Counted from the stretch's first letter, positions 17,091 through 26,539 are shown. The stretch is DNA of 64,000 nt from Desulfotignum sp. (GCA_011390335.1 JAABSO010000003.1:124001-188000); one strand, 5' to 3'. Numbers and translations are program-made. The notes: generated by a model from the sequence alone, not told the origin.

Positions 17091-17810
17091 TCAGGACAAT
17101 ACGCCATCGGCAAATTTCTGGATGCAGGCCGGGTAGAGCTCCCATTCCTTTTTTAGGCCCTTGCGTTTGACATCATCCAGGGTGTCGGTATCTGCGATTT
17201 CAAAGGCTTTCTGGCCGATGATGGGGCCGGTGTCCTCTCCGTAATCGATGAAATGCACCGTGCACCCGCCCACCTTGCATCCGTAGCGGAAGGTGTCGCC
17301 GTACCCGTCCGTACCGGGAAAGGCGGGCAGCAGGGCCGGGTGAATATTCATGATCCGGTACTTTCCCGGAACGGTGTTGATGCGGTCAATGAAATACGGG
17401 GTGAACACGCGCATGAACCCGGCCAGGACCAGGAGATCCATGTCATAGACCAGGATTCTGTCCAGCAGCTGTTTTTCTGCAATAGCTCGGGACTTGAGAA
17501 AAAAGAGGGCATTCTCATCTGCAGGGTCAACCAGGTTCTGCTTTTCCATGATTTCGTCCAGATGAAAATCTTCCGGCAGGTCTTTATCGGAAATGCCTGA
17601 TCTGCAGGAGCGGATGATGCGTGCATAATCCACCACAAAGGTGTCAATGCCGGCGGTTTGTGCCCGTTCAAGTCCCTTGACATTCGGGGTGTCTGACCCG
17701 GTGAACACGATATTTCCTGATATGGTGTTGTCTTTGCAGGCATCGATGATGGCCTGGAGATTGGTGCCGCCCCCGGAAATAAGGGTGCCGATGTTGATGT
17801 GTGCCGCCAT
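17091..17810 (-). CDS. purN: Phosphoribosylglycinamide formyltransferase (PurN-like) with insertion
   Basis: 239 residues against ~200-212 for common PurN. N-terminal IGTLISGGGTNLQAIIDACKDNTISG, DLLVLAGFMRVFTPYFID, the catalytic NIHPALLPAFPG and the Asp of VHFIDYGEDTGPII are intact. It would transfer formyl from 10-formyl-THF to GAR in purine synthesis. About 38 extra residues lie between AGIDTFVVDYARI and DLLVLAGF compared with E. coli PurN. GGAGG precedes the ATG. It converges with the chemoreceptor gene. Confidence 0.88.
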   Translation of the reverse strand: MAAHINIGTLISGGGTNLQAIIDACKDNTISGNIVFTGSDTPNVKGLERAQTAGIDTFVVDYARIIRSCRSGISDKDLPEDFHLDEIMEKQNLVDPADENALFFLKSRAIAEKQLLDRILVYDMDLLVLAGFMRVFTPYFIDRINTVPGKYRIMNIHPALLPAFPGTDGYGDTFRYGCKVGGCTVHFIDYGEDTGPIIGQKAFEIADTDTLDDVKRKGLKKEWELYPACIQKFADGVLS

Positions 17811-17933
17811 ATTTTTTTGTCCTCCTTATGCATAGCAATTGTATGGGCAGGCTGCATTGCCGGTCTGCCACAAAGGTGGAGGGTATTTTACCGCATTTTT
17901 ACCAGAGAGGGTATCGGTTTTTTTCAGGTGGGG

Positions 17934-18167
17934 TTACTGGTTGCCGTAGCCGTTCTGGTCTCCACAGTCCGGGCAGGTCCAGGTGATGCCGTTGCAGGTC
18001 AGGCCCCAGGCATTTTCATGCATGCATGCCTGGCACATAGAGAAACCGCACCGGCAGTGCCAGCAGAACATGAAAACCTGTCTGCAGCAATGGCACCGGC
18101 GCCGGCTTTTTGCGATGCGTTTTTCCCGGCGTTTTTGCTGCCGTGTTGCTTGATTTTCCTGTGTCAT
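17934..18167 (-). CDS. Small cysteine-rich putative zinc-binding protein
   Basis: 77 residues, very basic N-terminus (RQQKRREKRIAKSRRR) then three Cys groups: CHCC near 25-28, CWHCRCGFSMCQACMHEN near 35-51 and CPDC near 68-71. The Cys pattern suggests two bound zinc ions, perhaps on nucleic acid given the basic arm. No named family was recognised. A start signal GGAGAAG lies upstream. It diverges from polA and precedes purN. Confidence 0.7.
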   Translation of the reverse strand: MTQENQATRQQKRREKRIAKSRRRCHCCRQVFMFCWHCRCGFSMCQACMHENAWGLTCNGITWTCPDCGDQNGYGNQ

Positions 18168-18252
18168 ATAAATCTGCTTCTCCTTTTTACCAAAAGATAG
18201 TATATATGCCTTGAATTACAAAAAACTGCAATATCCAAAAGGGCAGGGCAAG

Positions 18253-20931
18253 ATGACAGCAGATCCTGAAAAAATCTTTCTCATAGACGGCAGCGCATTT
18301 CTGTACCGGGCATTTCATGCCATCCAGAGCCTGAGCACGGCCCAGGGACACCCCACCAATGCCACATTCGGTTTTACCCGGATTCTGATGAAACTGATCA
18401 GGGAGAAAAATCCGGTCTATGCTGCGGTGTTTTTCGATGTCAAAGGCCCCACCTTCCGCCATAAGCTGTATGATGCCTACAAGGCCAACCGCCCGCCCAT
18501 GCCTGATGAGCTGGCAGCCCAGATACCCGATATCCGCAGAATGATCGCTGCTTTGAACATTCCCGTTGTCCAGAAAACAGGGTATGAGGCGGATGACCTG
18601 GTGGGTACATTTGCAAGGATGGCTCAGGACAAGGGATTCGAGGTGGTCATGGTTACCGGTGACAAGGATTTTATCCAGCTGATCACCGACCACTGCATCC
18701 TGTGGGATCCCATGAAAGATACCTTCATGGATCCTGATACTGTCCGGGCGGACATGGATATCGAACCGGCCCAGTTTATCGATGTGCTGGGGCTGGCCGG
18801 TGATGCCTCGGACAATATCCCCGGGGTCAAGGGCGTGGGTATCAAAACAGCTGTGAAACTGGTGGCCGAGTTCGGCTCCATTGATAATTTATACCAGAAT
18901 CTCGACCAGGTGGCAAAAAAGAAAAAGCTGTATGAGAATCTGAATGCCGGGCGGGACCTGGTGCTTTTAAGCCGGGACCTGGCAACCATTGACCAGCACG
19001 TGAAGATCCGTGAAAACATAGAGGATTTCAGGCTCAAACCCTTTGATACCAAACAGGCATTTGCCCTGTTCAATGAACTGGAATTCAAATCCCTGGCACA
19101 AGAGTTTGCCGAAAAAGCAGACACATCCAAGAAGATCTATAAATTGATCACCCAGGTTCCTGAGATGGAAAAACTGGCAAAGGTGCTGGAAAACAAGCAG
19201 GTGTTTGCCATTGATACGGAAACCACCTCCAAAAACCCCATGGAAGCGGACCTGGTGGGGATCTCTTTTTCCTATATGGAAGACAGCGGTTTTTACCTAC
19301 CGGTGGCCCATACCCAAGAAACAGACCAGCCGGACAGGTCTGATATTCTGCGAATTTTCGGGCCGGTACTTGAAAACCCGGATGTCCGTAAAGTGGGCCA
19401 GAACATCAAATATGACTATATTGTACTGGCCCGTTACGGCCTGGATCTTAAGGGCATTGCCTTTGATACCATGATCGCTTCCTACCTGCTCAATCCCTCC
19501 ACAAGGGGGCATGGCCTGGACCAGATCGCCATGAACCTGTTCGGGTACAAGATGCTTTCCTATGAAGAGGTGACAGGAAAGGGAAAGGAGCAGATCGGTT
19601 TTCAGGATGTACCGGTGGCGGATGCGCTGTTTTATGCTGCTGAGGATGCGGATCTTACCTTTATGGCCTATGAGCAGTTTTCAAAACAACTCAAAGACCA
19701 GGGGCTGTATGATCTCATGGAGCGGTTTGAAGTGCCGTTGATCACGGTGCTGGCTGAGATGGAAATGACCGGGTTCAAAGTGGATAAACAGGAACTGGCT
19801 GAACTGTCTCAAACCTTTGAAGCTGAAATGGCCGTGCTGGAGAAAGAAATATATGACCTGGCAGGGGAACGGTTCAACATCAATTCCTCCCAGCAGCTGG
19901 GGGTGATTTTGTTTGAAAAACTCCAGCTCAAGTCTGCCAAGAAAACCCGGAAAAAAACCGCCTATTCCACGGATGTGGAGGTACTCACCAAACTTGCGGC
20001 CAGCCATCCTTTGCCGGAAAAGCTGCTGCGGTACCGGACGTTGGGCAAATTAAAATCCACCTATGCCGATGCTTTGGGCCAGCTGATCCATCCGGACACC
20101 GGCAGGATACACACCTCTTTTAACCAGACCATCACTGTCACCGGGAGGCTGTCCAGTTCCCATCCCAACCTGCAGAACATTCCCATCCGCAAGCCCGAGG
20201 GCAGAAAAATCCGCAAAACCTTTGTTCCCAAAGAGGGCTGTACCCTGGTGTCTGCGGATTATTCCCAGATCGAGCTGCGGATCCTCGCCCATTGCGCAGA
20301 AGATGAGATCCTCATGGAAGCTTTCTGCAATGATGAAGACATCCACACCAGAACAGCCATGGAAGTGTTTCAGGTGCTTCCCGGTTTTGTCACCGATGAT
20401 CTGCGCAGCCAGGCCAAGGCAATCAATTTCGGGATCGTTTACGGCATGAGTGCTTTCCGTCTGGCCAATGACCTGAATATCAGCCGGAAAATGGCAGCCA
20501 CCTATATTGACAACTATTTTTCGCGGTATGCCGGGGTAAAAAAATTCATTGACAACACCATCCGCCACACCCGGGAAACCCAGGAAACCACCACCATTTT
20601 CGGCCGGAAACGCAGGCTTTCCGACATCCGCTCCTCCAATGCCAATCTGCGCAATTTTGCCCAACGGGCGGCTGTCAACACCCCCATCCAGGGCAGTGCG
20701 GCAGATCTGATCAAGCTTGCCATGATCCAGATGGCACAGGCTTTGGAAAAAAACAGCATGGCATCCCGGATGATCCTGTCTGTGCATGATGAAATCATAT
20801 TTGAAACCCCGTTTGCAGAAAAATCCGACCTCATGGATCTGGCCAGGGAGGTGATGGAAGGGGTATATCCTTTAAAGGTACCGTTAAAGGTCAATTTTGG
20901 GTCCGGTGCCAACTGGGCAGCGGCACACTAG
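18253..20931 (+). CDS. polA: DNA polymerase I
   Basis: 892 residues from the ATG at 18253 (MTADPEKIFLIDGSAFLYRAF), preceded by AGGGCAAG; a TTG 42 bases upstream was rejected. All three domains are present: 5'-3' nuclease (about 5-290, with TGYEADDLVGTFA and VTGDKDFIQLI), 3'-5' exonuclease (FAIDTETTS, with DxE retained, so proofreading is likely active) and polymerase (SADYSQIELRILAH, KAINFGIVYGMSAF, SVHDEIIFE). It acts in repair and Okazaki fragment processing. The NAD kinase gene follows within 9 bp. Confidence 0.97.
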   Translation: MTADPEKIFLIDGSAFLYRAFHAIQSLSTAQGHPTNATFGFTRILMKLIREKNPVYAAVFFDVKGPTFRHKLYDAYKANRPPMPDELAAQIPDIRRMIAALNIPVVQKTGYEADDLVGTFARMAQDKGFEVVMVTGDKDFIQLITDHCILWDPMKDTFMDPDTVRADMDIEPAQFIDVLGLAGDASDNIPGVKGVGIKTAVKLVAEFGSIDNLYQNLDQVAKKKKLYENLNAGRDLVLLSRDLATIDQHVKIRENIEDFRLKPFDTKQAFALFNELEFKSLAQEFAEKADTSKKIYKLITQVPEMEKLAKVLENKQVFAIDTETTSKNPMEADLVGISFSYMEDSGFYLPVAHTQETDQPDRSDILRIFGPVLENPDVRKVGQNIKYDYIVLARYGLDLKGIAFDTMIASYLLNPSTRGHGLDQIAMNLFGYKMLSYEEVTGKGKEQIGFQDVPVADALFYAAEDADLTFMAYEQFSKQLKDQGLYDLMERFEVPLITVLAEMEMTGFKVDKQELAELSQTFEAEMAVLEKEIYDLAGERFNINSSQQLGVILFEKLQLKSAKKTRKKTAYSTDVEVLTKLAASHPLPEKLLRYRTLGKLKSTYADALGQLIHPDTGRIHTSFNQTITVTGRLSSSHPNLQNIPIRKPEGRKIRKTFVPKEGCTLVSADYSQIELRILAHCAEDEILMEAFCNDEDIHTRTAMEVFQVLPGFVTDDLRSQAKAINFGIVYGMSAFRLANDLNISRKMAATYIDNYFSRYAGVKKFIDNTIRHTRETQETTTIFGRKRRLSDIRSSNANLRNFAQRAAVNTPIQGSAADLIKLAMIQMAQALEKNSMASRMILSVHDEIIFETPFAEKSDLMDLAREVMEGVYPLKVPLKVNFGSGANWAAAH

Positions 20932-20939
20932 GAAAAATT

Positions 20940-21782
20940 GTGGCACACACCATGGAAAAAAAGCGTATCGGCATTTTTGTCAAACCCCAGGAAGATGCCC
21001 AGAAAAAGGCCGAAGAACTGGTCAGGACATTCGGGGACAAGGTGGTCATCATCGACAGCAGACAAAGTGCAGATGCCAGTCTGCCTGATGACCTCATCTG
21101 CATTCTGGTGCTTGGGGGGGACGGCACGTTTCTGAGCGCGGCCAGGCTCATCGGGGACCGGGACATCCCTTTGCTGGGAACCAAGTTCGGGGAAGTGGGA
21201 TTTCTGGCCATCATCCTGGAAGAGCATCTGTACGATGCTTTGGAAAAAGTATTCAAAGGCGCATACATTATCCATAAACGGGCCCGGCTGAACATCCGGC
21301 TGGTGCGGGGGAATACTGTCCTGGTAGATGTGGATGTGCTCAATGACGCAGTGATCAACAAATCAGCATTGTCCAGACTGGCATCCTGTGCCGTGTATCT
21401 GGACAACACCTATCTGACCACTTTTCGTGCAGACGGACTCATTGTGGCCACCCCCACCGGTTCCACTGCCTATTCCCTGGCAGCCGGCGGTCCTGTGGTG
21501 CATCCGGCAGTGCCTTCCATTATCCTGACCCCCATTTGCCCCTTTACCCTCACCAACCGGCCGTTGCTTATCCCGGATACCACAGTTATTGAAATCCGGC
21601 TGGAAGGCAGCCCGGAAGATATCGTTCTCACCCTGGACGGGCAGGAAGGATTTGAGATGGGTCCTGATGACAGGATATTTATCACCACAAGCCCCTGTGC
21701 CGTAAAGGTGATCTCATTTGAAGAACAGTCCTATTTCAAGGTCCTTAAAACCCGGCTGCACTGGAGCGGCGGCCGCAGCTGA
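20940..21782 (+). CDS. nadK: NAD(+) kinase
   Basis: 280 residues from a GTG at 20940 with AGGA six bases before; a second in-frame ATG at 20952 (MEKKRIGIFVKP) is an alternative. GGDGTFLSAARL, NDAVINK and TDGLIVATPTGSTAYSLAAGGPVVHP are the family motifs. It phosphorylates NAD to NADP. Its ribosome-binding site overlaps the polA stop, so they are co-transcribed; the gene ends 3 bp from the convergent radical SAM gene. Confidence 0.96.
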   Translation: MAHTMEKKRIGIFVKPQEDAQKKAEELVRTFGDKVVIIDSRQSADASLPDDLICILVLGGDGTFLSAARLIGDRDIPLLGTKFGEVGFLAIILEEHLYDALEKVFKGAYIIHKRARLNIRLVRGNTVLVDVDVLNDAVINKSALSRLASCAVYLDNTYLTTFRADGLIVATPTGSTAYSLAAGGPVVHPAVPSIILTPICPFTLTNRPLLIPDTTVIEIRLEGSPEDIVLTLDGQEGFEMGPDDRIFITTSPCAVKVISFEEQSYFKVLKTRLHWSGGRS

Positions 21783-21785
21783 TAC

Positions 21786-23114
21786 CTATGAAGCATATCC
21801 GGGCCAGGGCTTGTTTATCTGCACCAGAAAGTTTTTATGCTCCCCTAATCCATCAATGAAATCTTCCAGTTCGTCCCGGTCCAGTTCAGGGGAAATATAA
21901 AAGGCATCCTGGAACAGGCTGGTTTTTCCCCGGGTGTCCGTTGATTCAGGGGGCAACATCTGCATATGGCGTTTTAGTCCGAATACCCCGATATTGATCC
22001 ACACCGCTGTGATGTCCGGGTAGGATGCCACCAGATCAAAGGTTTCTCTGATGGATGCCATGGTTTCTCCAGGTCCCCCCAGAACCAGGGAAATACCATG
22101 GGCAATACCTGATGCTGCAAGATTTTCCAGTGCAGATCTGATGTCATCTTTTCTGTATCCCCTGTTCATATTGGCCAGAAGCCGGGCGGATGCGGTTTCA
22201 ATGGAAAGCCCTGCAAAGGTGCACCCGGATGATTTGAGCATGCTGCAGAACTCACGGGAAATCCCTAAGGGTTTGAAGGTGCCGGAACGCCATTGCAGGG
22301 CCTCTTTTGCATCGGTCAGGGTCCGGCATAGGGTTTTGGCATGGGTGATGGGGCAGTTGAAGCTGGTGTCGCAGAAATTGATATCAGCTGCTCCGGTATG
22401 GGTTTTGATATGAAGGATTTCCGCCAGAATCCGGTCATAGGATTTTATGCGGTAATCCTTTCCATTGGCAAAGTAGCTGGAACAATAGGTGCAGCCAAAG
22501 GAACATCCCCGTTTGGTCACCATGCCCCAGGGAACACCCAGGCGGTTGTAAACGGTGGTATCAAACAGGTGATATGCCGGCATGGGCATGGCATCCAGGG
22601 TTTTCATTTCCTGCCAGGGCCGGGTATACACATCATCACCGCTGCGGATAACGATTCCCGGTACCCGGCGTAATGCCTTTTCATGGCTACAGGCATCCAG
22701 AAATTCAGGAAAGCTGGATTCACACTCTCCCGCAAGGCCAAAGTCAATGTCCAGACAGAACAGCCAGTCAGAGGGAAAATAATTGAATCCCCCGCCGCCT
22801 GCCACCACCAGGGCATCGGTCTGTTGCTTTACAATGGTCACCAGGCGCTTGAGCATGGGGCGGATATCGGTGAAAACAAATCCGTTTTGAAGGGGATTTT
22901 CCGGTATGCCGCAGGTTACCAGGGGAATGGACAAGCCCACCACATCAGGTTTAAACTGCTCAAGGCAGGCAATAAATCTGTTCTCATCCCCCTGGTCCGG
23001 CAGGCAGTCAAAAACCGCCACCCGATGGCCGGCATCCAGTGCAGATCCGGCTATATATGCCGCCCCCACCGGCGACATGGGCAATGAATTTGCTGAAATG
23101 ATCAATACGTTCAT
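21786..23114 (-). CDS. B12-binding-domain radical SAM protein
   Basis: 442 residues from the ATG at 23114 (MNVLIISANSLPMSPVGAAYIAG), preceded by GGGGAG; a GTG 27 bases upstream is less likely. Residues 1-165 resemble a cobalamin-binding domain; the radical SAM cluster motif CSFGCTYC comes near residue 208. Later motifs ADINFCDTSFNC, SGCTFAGLSIETAS and GISLVLGGPGETMASIRETF fit the family. These enzymes methylate or rearrange unactivated carbons; the substrate is unknown. The neighbours (NAD kinase, vapBC) give no hint. Confidence 0.85.
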   Translation of the reverse strand: MNVLIISANSLPMSPVGAAYIAGSALDAGHRVAVFDCLPDQGDENRFIACLEQFKPDVVGLSIPLVTCGIPENPLQNGFVFTDIRPMLKRLVTIVKQQTDALVVAGGGGFNYFPSDWLFCLDIDFGLAGECESSFPEFLDACSHEKALRRVPGIVIRSGDDVYTRPWQEMKTLDAMPMPAYHLFDTTVYNRLGVPWGMVTKRGCSFGCTYCSSYFANGKDYRIKSYDRILAEILHIKTHTGAADINFCDTSFNCPITHAKTLCRTLTDAKEALQWRSGTFKPLGISREFCSMLKSSGCTFAGLSIETASARLLANMNRGYRKDDIRSALENLAASGIAHGISLVLGGPGETMASIRETFDLVASYPDITAVWINIGVFGLKRHMQMLPPESTDTRGKTSLFQDAFYISPELDRDELEDFIDGLGEHKNFLVQINKPWPGYAS

Positions 23115-23165
23115 GGCACTCCCCGTTACGTCTGAATTCACAGATGTATTACAGATACCATTTTT

Positions 23166-23573
23166 TCATTTGGTCCAGTTTTCGATTCTCAACCCTGTTA
23201 TTCTGCCGAAGGGCCGTTCATTGTTCGTTACAATTGTCATTCCCTGACTCCGGGCATGGGATGCAATCATCATATCCATATTCCCAACCGTCTGTCCGAA
23301 GCTTTCCAGTTCTTTACAGATTTGTCCATAGTGCTCAGCTGCTGCGCAATCCCAAGGAATTATGTCAACGTGAAGAATAAAGTTCTTAACAAGTCGCTGG
23401 TGTTTTTTAGGATTTGAGGATTTTTGCACGCCATAAATGAATTCAGCATATGACACGACAGAAATACAGAACTGTTCCATTTCATAGGAATCAAACCGTT
23501 CTAAAACCTGAATTGTCTTCTCCCTCATGATGTAACTGCAGATATCGGTGTCCAGCATAAACTTATTCACCAA
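23166..23573 (-). CDS. vapC: VapC-type PIN-domain toxin
   Basis: 135 residues. PIN nuclease fold with acidic residues in [23 protein letters not shown] and [14 protein letters not shown], and the ending [20 protein letters not shown] that is typical of VapC. It would cut tRNA or rRNA when not bound by VapB. The start overlaps vapB by 11 bp, as in most vapBC operons. Confidence 0.9.
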   Translation of the reverse strand: MVNKFMLDTDICSYIMREKTIQVLERFDSYEMEQFCISVVSYAEFIYGVQKSSNPKKHQRLVKNFILHVDIIPWDCAAAEHYGQICKELESFGQTVGNMDMMIASHARSQGMTIVTNNERPFGRITGLRIENWTK

Positions 23574-23796
23574 AGATATGCCTTTGTTGGGGGGATAAAT
23601 CCTTCCTTATTTTCATGAAATTCGGGTCAGCCTTTTCACCTGACAGGAAAAAATCTCGCCAGGAATCCGGTTTAGGGGACAAAATAACTTTGTTTCCGAC
23701 CTTTTCTATATACACCTCTTCAACATCAAAGCGGAATTCCTTTGGTAAACGGACTGCCTGGCTTCGACCATTCTTGAATATTTTGGCTGTGAACAT
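23563..23796 (-). CDS. vapB: VapB-type antitoxin
   Basis: 77 residues. AbrB/SpoVT-like swapped-hairpin DNA-binding part [24 protein letters not shown], then a C-terminal toxin-binding tail ([16 protein letters not shown]). AGGTGAAG lies before the ATG. It lies first in the vapBC pair and is preceded by an inverted repeat that is probably its operator. Confidence 0.9.
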   Translation of the reverse strand: MFTAKIFKNGRSQAVRLPKEFRFDVEEVYIEKVGNKVILSPKPDSWRDFFLSGEKADPNFMKIRKDLSPQQRHIFGE

Positions 23797-23819
23797 TTCT
23801 TCACCTCGTGATATATATC

Positions 23820-23849
23820 AAGTCATATACCCAGATTAGCATATGACTT
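23820..23849. promoter_or_regulatory. Putative VapBC operator
   Basis: Perfect inverted repeat AAGTCATAT (23820-23828) and ATATGACTT (23841-23849), 24 bp before the vapB start. VapBC complexes usually bind such palindromes and repress their own operon. Confidence 0.55.
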
Positions 23850-23917
23850 TGTATATACAGTATGTCCGGAATCAAAAATTTCTACCCCTTCAATATTTTT
23901 TTGTGGTGAAAAAAAAT

Positions 23918-24442
23918 CTAATAGTTCCGGTCGGCGTACCCCACCCATCCGCCAGTCTTGACCAGGGCTTTTTCAAATCCGGTGAGGGTAAAGGGGATGG
24001 TCCAGGTATCCTTGCCGGCGGTCACCTGGATCTTATTGGTGTCCACATCCACTGCCACGTGAAGGGGGGATGTGCCGGCTGCTTCAAACAGGCGGTCTAT
24101 CTGTTTTTTGTCCAGCGTTATGGCCAGCATGCCGCAGTTGAACATGTTCTGGTAAAAAATCCTGGCAAAGCTTTCCGCGATGACCACATGGATGCCGTTG
24201 GCTTCCAGGGCCCAGGGGGCATGTTCCCGGGAAGATCCGCACCCGAAATTCTGTTTGGCCACCAGCACGCCGATCCCTTGCAGATCCTGCTTTGGATCAA
24301 AGCCTTCCAGTTCCAGATCTTCCATCAGATGGGGACCCATGGCGGTTTTTTCGATCTCTGTCAGGTACCGGGCCGGTATGATCTCATCGGTGTTGATATC
24401 GGACCGGTTCAGGCACAGGGCGGTTCCGCTGAATGATGTCAT
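23918..24442 (-). CDS. leuD: 3-isopropylmalate dehydratase-like small subunit
   Basis: 174 residues, aconitase swivel domain. LNRSDINTDEIIPARYLTEIEKTAMGPHL and GCGSSREHAPWALEANGIHVVIAESFARIFYQN are family hallmarks. The substrate loop YLTE differs slightly from the YLTT often quoted for isopropylmalate isomerase, so homoaconitase or dimethylmalate dehydratase activity cannot be ruled out. It starts 9 bp after the large subunit gene. Together they would isomerise 2- to 3-isopropylmalate in leucine synthesis. Confidence 0.82.
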   Translation of the reverse strand: MTSFSGTALCLNRSDINTDEIIPARYLTEIEKTAMGPHLMEDLELEGFDPKQDLQGIGVLVAKQNFGCGSSREHAPWALEANGIHVVIAESFARIFYQNMFNCGMLAITLDKKQIDRLFEAAGTSPLHVAVDVDTNKIQVTAGKDTWTIPFTLTGFEKALVKTGGWVGYADRNY

Positions 24443-24451
24443 GACAGCCTC

Positions 24452-25738
24452 CTATTTTTCAAAAAGATGCGAATTGGTTATGGTGCCTGTCAGGGCTGTG
24501 GCAGCAGCCGTGGCAGGGCTCATGAGATGCACCATGCCGCCTTTGCCCATACGGCCGTTGAAATTACGGTTGGTGGTGGCAGCTGCCACCTCGCCGGAGG
24601 CCAGCACCCCGTTGCTCATTCCCAGACAGGCCCCGCAGGTGGGGTTGGTGACGCAGAATCCCGCATCCATGAAAATCTTGATCAATCCCTCTTCCAGTGC
24701 CCGGGAAAACACATCCGGGGTGGCAGGCGATACAATGGCCCGCACGGAATCGGCTATTTTTCTGCCCGCCACCACCCGGGCTGCCGTGCGCAGATCTTCG
24801 ATGCGGCCGTTGGTGCAGGAACCGATATACACCTGGTCCACAGGGGTACCGGCCATGTCGGACACCGGTTTTACGTTGTCCGGCTTGTATCCGAAGGTGG
24901 TCAGGGGGGGGAGATCACTGACATCAATGGTTTTGCGGGCTGCATACACGGCATCCGCATCCGGCTGAAACCGGGAGAAATCGTCCAGGGCCGCCTTTTT
25001 GTCCGGGTAATCATCCTTGATAAAGGGCCACAGGTAATCCACAGTCACTTTGTCGGGCAGACAGATGCCTGAGGTGGCACCGGCTTCCACCGCCATGTTG
25101 GACAGGGTCATGCGGGCTTCCATGGACATGACATCCACCACCGGTCCGCAGAATTCAATGACCTGGTTGGTGGCCCCGTTGACAGTAATCTGCCGGATCA
25201 CTTCCAGGATCACATCCTTGGCAAACACCCCGGGCCGCAGGGTTCCAATGATCTCGATTTTCAGGGTGTCCGGTTTTTTAAAGGCGCACACCCCTTTTAA
25301 AATTCCCACCTCAAGGTCGGTGGTGCCCACCCCTGCGGCAAAGGCACCGAATGCCCCATGGGTGCAGGTGTGGGAATCGCCCATGATGATGACAAAGCCA
25401 GGACGGACAAAGCCTTTTTCCGGGAAGATGGCATGGCAGACCCCGTTGCGGCCGATATCAAAAAAATCCGTTATCCCGTGCCGCCGGGCCCAGTCCCTCA
25501 GAATCTTTCCCTGGCGCGCGGTCTTTGTATCCTTGGCAGGGGTCACATGGTCAATGACCGCTTTGATTTTGTCCGGATCAAACACCCGGTCCCTGCCCCG
25601 GGCCACCAGGTCCTGGATGGCAGTGGGGGTGGTGATCTCGTGGCAGAACACCCGGTCCAGGCGCAATACATTCACCTCGCCAAAGGGCTGGTCCACAAGA
25701 TGGACGTCAAAAATTTTTTCCGCGATTGTTTTTCCCAT
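24452..25738 (-). CDS. leuC: 3-isopropylmalate dehydratase-like large subunit
   Basis: 428 residues, the shorter archaeal/Desulfobacterota type rather than the ~465-residue E. coli type. Cys ligands of the 4Fe-4S cluster are seen in IGSCTNGRIEDL and NPTCGACLGM; GDSHTCTHGAFGAFAAGVGTTD is the His/Asp active-site region. Partner of leuD. It starts 14 bp after an XRE-cupin regulator gene, an unusual arrangement for leucine genes, which keeps a catabolic role open. Confidence 0.85.
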   Translation of the reverse strand: MGKTIAEKIFDVHLVDQPFGEVNVLRLDRVFCHEITTPTAIQDLVARGRDRVFDPDKIKAVIDHVTPAKDTKTARQGKILRDWARRHGITDFFDIGRNGVCHAIFPEKGFVRPGFVIIMGDSHTCTHGAFGAFAAGVGTTDLEVGILKGVCAFKKPDTLKIEIIGTLRPGVFAKDVILEVIRQITVNGATNQVIEFCGPVVDVMSMEARMTLSNMAVEAGATSGICLPDKVTVDYLWPFIKDDYPDKKAALDDFSRFQPDADAVYAARKTIDVSDLPPLTTFGYKPDNVKPVSDMAGTPVDQVYIGSCTNGRIEDLRTAARVVAGRKIADSVRAIVSPATPDVFSRALEEGLIKIFMDAGFCVTNPTCGACLGMSNGVLASGEVAAATTNRNFNGRMGKGGMVHLMSPATAAATALTGTITNSHLFEK

Positions 25739-25752
25739 GGCATTCTCCTGAT

Positions 25753-26337
25753 TCAGGCTGTTTTTTCACCAAAATAATCTTCCCCCTCTGCCGGGGTCAC
25801 CACCCAGTAGGCCTGGAGCAGGGTATCGGATGTATTGCGTATCAGATGGGGAATCTGAGAAAAAAAAGACACTGCATCCCCGGTTTGAAGCTGGTGCTGT
25901 TCTTCTCCGTATATCAGCTGGGCCGATCCTGAGATGATGATGCCCAGTTCTCTTCCCAGGTGGCCGTCTTCCGCATCCCCCCGTTCCTGGCCCGGTGCCA
26001 GTTCCAGAAAAAAGGCATTAAAGGAATGGTTCCCTTTGGTCTGGCTTTCACCGCAGAGTTTTTCATAGGAAAACCCCTTGCGTTTGTAAATTTTGCGTTC
26101 ATTTTTCCGGATGATTTCTACCTGGGACTGGGTTTCGTAGTCCTTGAAAAATTTATCAGGTGATACACCGTACACCTCCAGCAGCTGCAGCAAGGTGTCC
26201 AGAGAAGGGGAAATCCGGTTCCGCTCGATCTGGGATAAAAGGCTGGAGCTGATGCCTGCCTTGGCTGCCACATCCTTGATGGTAAACTGCCGGGTGTTGC
26301 GAATGGCCCGTAATAATGCGCCCAGTTTTGTTTTCAT
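25753..26337 (-). CDS. XRE-family regulator with cupin domain
   Basis: 194 residues: N-terminal helix-turn-helix (GALLRAIRNTRQFTIKDVAAKAGISSSLLSQIERNRISPSLDTLLQLLEVYG, about 5-60), then a cupin (about 105-185: GRELGIIISGSAQLIYGEEQHQLQTGDAVSFFSQIPH). Members sense small metabolites and often control amino-acid or polyamine genes. It is first in an operon with leuC and leuD, under its own promoter with an overlapping palindrome. Confidence 0.9.
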   Translation of the reverse strand: MKTKLGALLRAIRNTRQFTIKDVAAKAGISSSLLSQIERNRISPSLDTLLQLLEVYGVSPDKFFKDYETQSQVEIIRKNERKIYKRKGFSYEKLCGESQTKGNHSFNAFFLELAPGQERGDAEDGHLGRELGIIISGSAQLIYGEEQHQLQTGDAVSFFSQIPHLIRNTSDTLLQAYWVVTPAEGEDYFGEKTA

Positions 26338-26361
26338 ACGTCTGCGTGGATACCATATTTC

Positions 26362-26410
26362 AGTATAGTTAATTAAAATTTAATAATACTAAAAAAAAGG
26401 CCTGTGTCAA
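26362..26410 (-). promoter_or_regulatory. Promoter and palindromic operator of the XRE-leuCD operon
   Basis: Minus-strand TTGACA (26410-26405), 16-bp spacer, TATTAT (26388-26383). A 29-bp interrupted palindrome with ends AGTAT (26362-26366) and ATACT (26386-26390) and inner TTAA blocks covers the -10. It lies 25-53 bp before the XRE start, so autorepression is likely. Confidence 0.6.
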
Positions 26411-26539
26411 CCCCATTTTTTGATCGTGCCTGATAAATGCTGCAAAATGCCTTTCCGCCTGAAAAAAATCTTCCTGAAAAATTTAAATGATTGCTATTGC
26501 TATTGCTATCACGATAAAAATGTTTTAGAGAAATATGCA

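Noticed and set aside
26486-26510. TTGCTA triple repeat before the GGDEF-EAL start, as a phase-variation tract
   Set aside because: Only three 6-bp units in the leader; a change in number would keep the frame and lies before the likely start codon.
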